A DNA stretch of 64,000 nucleotides from an uncultured Anaerobiospirillum sp. GTDB lineage: Bacteria > Pseudomonadota > Gammaproteobacteria > Enterobacterales > Succinivibrionaceae. The notes under the pieces are model-generated. The model was not told the DNA's origin, ran no database searches, and saw only the letters and a program-made list of their open reading frames with translations. This document shows positions 61,459 to 64,000 of the stretch, piece by piece; within the stretch, counting starts at the first letter, position 1; each line of letters starts with the position of its first letter. A program made the position numbers and the translations under genes. The DNA is taken from the NCBI GenBank assembly GCA_944390115.1, contig CALXOW010000006.1, forward strand, positions 22,758 through 86,757, read 5' to 3'.

Positions 61459-61518
61459 TCCGCAGCCACCCAAGTCTGCACGGGAAAGCGTAAGTTAGCT
61501 ATGTGGCTGCGGATCATT
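61459..61518 (+). terminator. Large stem-loop after the hydrolase gene
   Basis: TCCGCAGCCAC (61459-61469) pairs with GTGGCTGCGGA (61503-61513), 11 bp with a 33-nt loop, followed by TCATTTTT. It may be a terminator or the end of a short structured RNA. Confidence 0.6.
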
Positions 61519-61555
61519 TTTAGGAGCGGTATTCCCCTTTGCAAGAAGGTTTCAC

Positions 61556-61815
61556 ATGGAAAAAAGAAAGTTAGGTGAGTTAGAGGTTAGTGCCATTGGC
61601 TTTGGTTGCATGGGCTTAACCCATGGCTATCCTCCATTCTTAACCGATGAGGAGTCGATTAAGCTCATTCACGAGGTACTAGACTCAGGTTGCAATCTAC
61701 TTGATACCGCTGAGATCTATGGTCCATACACCGATGAGGAAGCAGCAGGTCGATAGCGTCTTGCTCATCGGTGAGCGCTATTCAGGCGGCCTCTCCAAGT
61801 TAGTGGAGAAATAGT
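61556..61815 (+). pseudogene. Aldo/keto reductase remnant
   Basis: An open frame of 66 residues (61556-61756) encodes a clear aldo/keto-reductase N-terminus: KRKLGELEVSAIGFGCMGLT, then LLDTAEIYGPYTDEEAAG. It stops where a functional protein of this type would continue for ~260 residues. After the stop, in the next frame, 61758-61815 reads VLLIGERYSGGLSKLVEK and a stop, perhaps part of the original C-terminus or of another protein. A large internal deletion with frameshift is the simplest reading. ATG 61556 is AT-led, with no strong ribosome site. In related clusters an intact reductase accompanies LysR, cupin and hydrolase genes. Confidence 0.75.
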
Positions 61816-62294
61816 CGATTCTAAGACTTCTTACCTTAAGTGGCTGCTGCAAGACGTTTCTCTCCTGCAGCAGTTTCCTCATGTGGCAGCGTTCCTAGGC
61901 TGCATGCACCATCCTTTCCATTCCTAAGTTAGTCAGCGGCTGCAGTGCGAGGCTTACTGCGCCGTCTTCTCTTACTGCGTCGTCTCCTAATCCCCCGTTC
62001 TTTTCCTGGTATCACCTTGGTCGGCCGACCACTTAGCAAGTGAGTAGGGACGCTGTCCTCAATTTTTGGAGCTACCGGAGGTAATCCTAAAGGTCGTGTG
62101 TTGTAGCTGCTCAGCTTAGGTAGTGCGTACACTTGGCTGTACGCGCATGTCTGACTGTACGCGTATGGCTTATTGGGGAAGCGTCTGATGTGAGTTCCAA
62201 GAGGTTGGGGGCGGCCGCCTTGAGCTCATGGTTGGAGTGGGCGGCGGCCAGTAGAGTTAAGAAATGAAGGAGAGCTTAAGAAATGAGGTTGGGC
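61816..62294. other. Region without a supported gene; short repeats
   Basis: Contains an 8-bp hairpin CTGCTGCA/TGCAGCAG (61844-61873), a direct repeat CTGTACGCG (62137-62145 and 62155-62163), and two extra copies of the uppP end (TTAAGAAATGA at 62257 and 62276). A short minus-strand frame here encodes an Arg/Lys-rich peptide I do not recognise and do not call a gene. Confidence 0.45.
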
Positions 62295-63134
62295 CTAAGA
62301 GATGAAGTAGAGCAGGGCGGCACCTAATAGGATACGGTAGATCACGAAGATGGCCATGCCCGACTTCGAGATATAACGCATGAACATGCTGATCACGATT
62401 AAGGCCGTGATAAAGGAGATGGTGATGCCAATCAGCATCTCGATTGGGTTAGCGCCTTGGGGCTCGTAGACCACCAGTTTGTAGCCCTCTAATAGAGCGC
62501 TGGCGATGATAATCGGGATTGAGAGCAAGAAGCTAAATCTGGCGGCAGCCTCAGGGCGTAAGCCTAAGAACAGACCAGCGGTCAAGGTGATGCCTGAACG
62601 CGAAGTGCCTGGAATTAAGGCAATGGCTTGCGCCAGGCCAATAATAATAGCTTGGCTTAAGCTCAGTTGCTTTAAGCTATCAGGACGGCTGTGGGTCAAA
62701 TTGACCACAGTGTGCCAGTTCATCTTACGATTGAGGTACGAGGCAAGGCCTAAGAGCAGACCAAAGCCAATCGTGGTGTAGGCGATCACGTGGATGGAGC
62801 GGGCGATGGTCGAGATGTAGCTCTCTAAGAGCACACCGGCAAGACCGGCGGGAATCGTCGCGATCACAATGTACCAGCCCAGGCGCGACTGCGGGGTATT
62901 GGTGCGCTTAACGATGGAGACTAGGGTGTGACCTGCAATCTGCACCAGATCGCGGTAGTAATAGACGATCACGGCAAAGAGAGTGCCTAAGTGCACCGCC
63001 ACGTCAAAGGCGAGGCCTTGGTCGGGCCAACCTAAAATTTGGCTGGGGAAAATCAGGTGGGCGCTGGAGGAAACCGGCAGAAACTCGGTGATGCCTTGGA
63101 TTAAGGCAAGAACCACGATGTAAGTGAGTGGCAT
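62295..63134 (-). CDS. uppP: Undecaprenyl-diphosphatase
   Basis: Integral membrane phosphatase that recycles undecaprenyl diphosphate for peptidoglycan and surface-polysaccharide synthesis; overproduction gives bacitracin resistance. The 279-residue protein has about eight membrane segments. It starts VVLALIQGITEFLPVSSSAH and has the second signature IPGTSRSGITLTAGLFLGL. Both conserved motifs are complete. ATG 63134 has only a weak GAG upstream. Extra copies of the 3' end occur downstream. Confidence 0.96.
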   Translation of the reverse strand: MPLTYIVVLALIQGITEFLPVSSSAHLIFPSQILGWPDQGLAFDVAVHLGTLFAVIVYYYRDLVQIAGHTLVSIVKRTNTPQSRLGWYIVIATIPAGLAGVLLESYISTIARSIHVIAYTTIGFGLLLGLASYLNRKMNWHTVVNLTHSRPDSLKQLSLSQAIIIGLAQAIALIPGTSRSGITLTAGLFLGLRPEAAARFSFLLSIPIIIASALLEGYKLVVYEPQGANPIEMLIGITISFITALIVISMFMRYISKSGMAIFVIYRILLGAALLYFIS

Positions 63135-63359
63135 GGTCGATTCTCAAACAGGAAAGAAAATTGGCGCAAGGCAAAACTAGGGCCATGTAGCTGTTCAAGC
63201 CGGGATGGCTCTAAGTTCAGCATGATACCGGCCCAAATTAAGGCCTAGCTTAGGGTGCGTGCGTTAAGAAATATGTGCACCAAGTAAGTACAGGCCGCTA
63301 AGTAGGGCCTTGAGCCAGCCAAGAGGGGATGAGCTCAGTGCAGCGCAAACTAAAGGGAG

Positions 63360-63786
63360 CTGTTACAAATTAAAATCAGCACCAATTTAGTGCAACTTCA
63401 GCTCCATTCAATCTATTGGAATATCAGCGAATCAGCTGCTCGCTAAATCATTTTCCAATTTGTAAACAATCGATGAATGCGACGAACAAGATTTTCTACA
63501 TATCAACTATAATTTTACAAAACAATAGCAATTGCATAATGGTAGTGGTTGTTGTGTTTTAAATGCATTGCATTTAACGTACCATAAAAATGATATTTTA
63601 CCTATTAAATGGTTATTATAAAATAATTCTGCCAGCCAGATCAAAGTCTGAAGCAAAATTTCCTACCGTGCCTGACATGATGGGGTAGACTAAGAATAAT
63701 AAGGCATATCTGTTCTTAGCATAGAACTTGCTTGTCTTGGAATCTCGGTAGATCCTTTCAGACAAAAATAATGAGGAGTTTCAGTT
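63360..63786. promoter_or_regulatory. AT-rich intergenic region upstream of the edge gene
   Basis: Clearly more AT-rich than its surroundings. It holds a 19-nt palindrome TTAAATGCA-T-TGCATTTAA (63559-63577) and several TATAAT-like words. It may be the control region of the gene starting at 63787 or a transferred segment. Confidence 0.5.
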
Positions 63787-64000
63787 TTGCTAAATCTTAT
63801 GGACACCCCAGCTCAAACCAATTCTGCCTTGCCTTCGCAAGGTGGAGATGCTGGAGCTGTGTCCGATCAGAGCAAGACAGGAAAAGACTACCAGAACCAG
63901 CAGGGCTCAAAGCAAGCCAATCTGAGCACTGCAAAAGGTTCTAATGACAGCAAGAACACCAAGAACGAGCTGTACTATACGCAAACTGATGGTGTGACCG
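63787..64000 (+). CDS. N-terminus of a hydrophilic protein, running off the window
   Basis: An open frame from TTG 63787 to the window edge (71 codons). The start is chosen because GAGGAG (63773-63778) lies 8 nt before it; an in-frame ATG at 63799 is too far from that site. The visible part is polar and Gln/Ser/Asn/Lys-rich (for example SKTGKDYQNQQGSKQANL), with no signal peptide or known domain, and it uses codons unlike the biased genes nearby. It could be the disordered start of a large protein. The function is unknown. Confidence 0.6.
   Translation, partial: MLNLMDTPAQTNSALPSQGGDAGAVSDQSKTGKDYQNQQGSKQANLSTAKGSNDSKNTKNELYYTQTDGVT

Noticed and set aside
61929-62132. Minus-strand frame encoding an Arg/Lys-rich peptide, considered as a transposase remnant
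   Set aside because: No family motif, ribosome site or inverted repeat supports a mobile element.
1-64000. tRNA genes, rRNA genes, CRISPR arrays, insertion sequences and prophage genes
   Set aside because: I looked for T-loop words, regularly spaced repeats with unique spacers, transposase motifs and phage structural genes, and found none; the tandem repeats have no spacers.

Overview
The window reads as a chromosomal stretch of a facultative or strict anaerobic gammaproteobacterium. The neighbourhoods rlmKL-uup and aspA-dcuA, together with pdxB, purT, nhaB, dsbB, cca, dgkA and fucO, are gammaproteobacterial in type. The aspartase/C4-dicarboxylate antiporter pair, formate-dependent PurT and a large plant-xyloside locus point to a fumarate-respiring gut or rumen bacterium, most likely a Succinivibrionaceae-like lineage. 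That placement is inference; no rRNA or tRNA gene was seen. The DNA is moderately GC-rich, yet several probably highly expressed genes use TTA for most leucines. No insertion sequence, prophage or CRISPR array was found.

Layout. 1-9200: the 3' part of topA, an exonuclease-I-like protein that seems to have lost its catalytic residues, a DUF2786 gene, a DUF4250 gene, purT, an unrecognised Lys/Ala-tailed protein and pdxB. 9500-21000: fucO, an HD hydrolase, a minus-strand ATP-grasp ligase/methyltransferase pair, then a plus-strand run of rlmKL (with an Arg/Gly repeat tail), uup, an RNase AM-like PHP protein and an SDR reductase. 21100-39900: a xyloside/arabinoside locus with GH51, GH120, GH43 and two GH31 enzymes, two GPH-family sugar symporters, an AraC regulator, mdaB and a cytidylate-kinase-like gene. 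None of the glycosidases shows a signal peptide, so imported short oligosaccharides are probably cut in the cytoplasm. A palindrome resembling CGTGCACGTACACG recurs upstream of most of these genes and probably marks one regulon.

40700-45000: an arginine cluster argC-argB-argA(short)-argD, with two mutually exclusive hairpins between argB and argA. 45100-49000: two tandem paralogues with a shared uncharacterised N-terminal region. The first carries an intact TadA tRNA-adenosine deaminase domain. The second carries a TadA-like domain without zinc ligands or catalytic Glu, plus a histone-H1-like Lys/Ala tail. This resembles the active/inactive pairing of eukaryotic Tad2/Tad3 and is the best candidate for an undescribed system here. 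49500-64000: dgkA, dsbB, aspA-dcuA, nhaB, cca, a LysR/cupin-lipoprotein/hydrolase cluster followed by an aldo-keto reductase remnant, uppP, an AT-rich intergenic region and the start of a hydrophilic protein running off the window.

A second recurring oddity: short tandem copies of a gene's own 3' end, stop codon included, follow at least eight genes (topA, purT, pdxB, the AraC gene, a GH31 gene, mdaB, cca, uppP).
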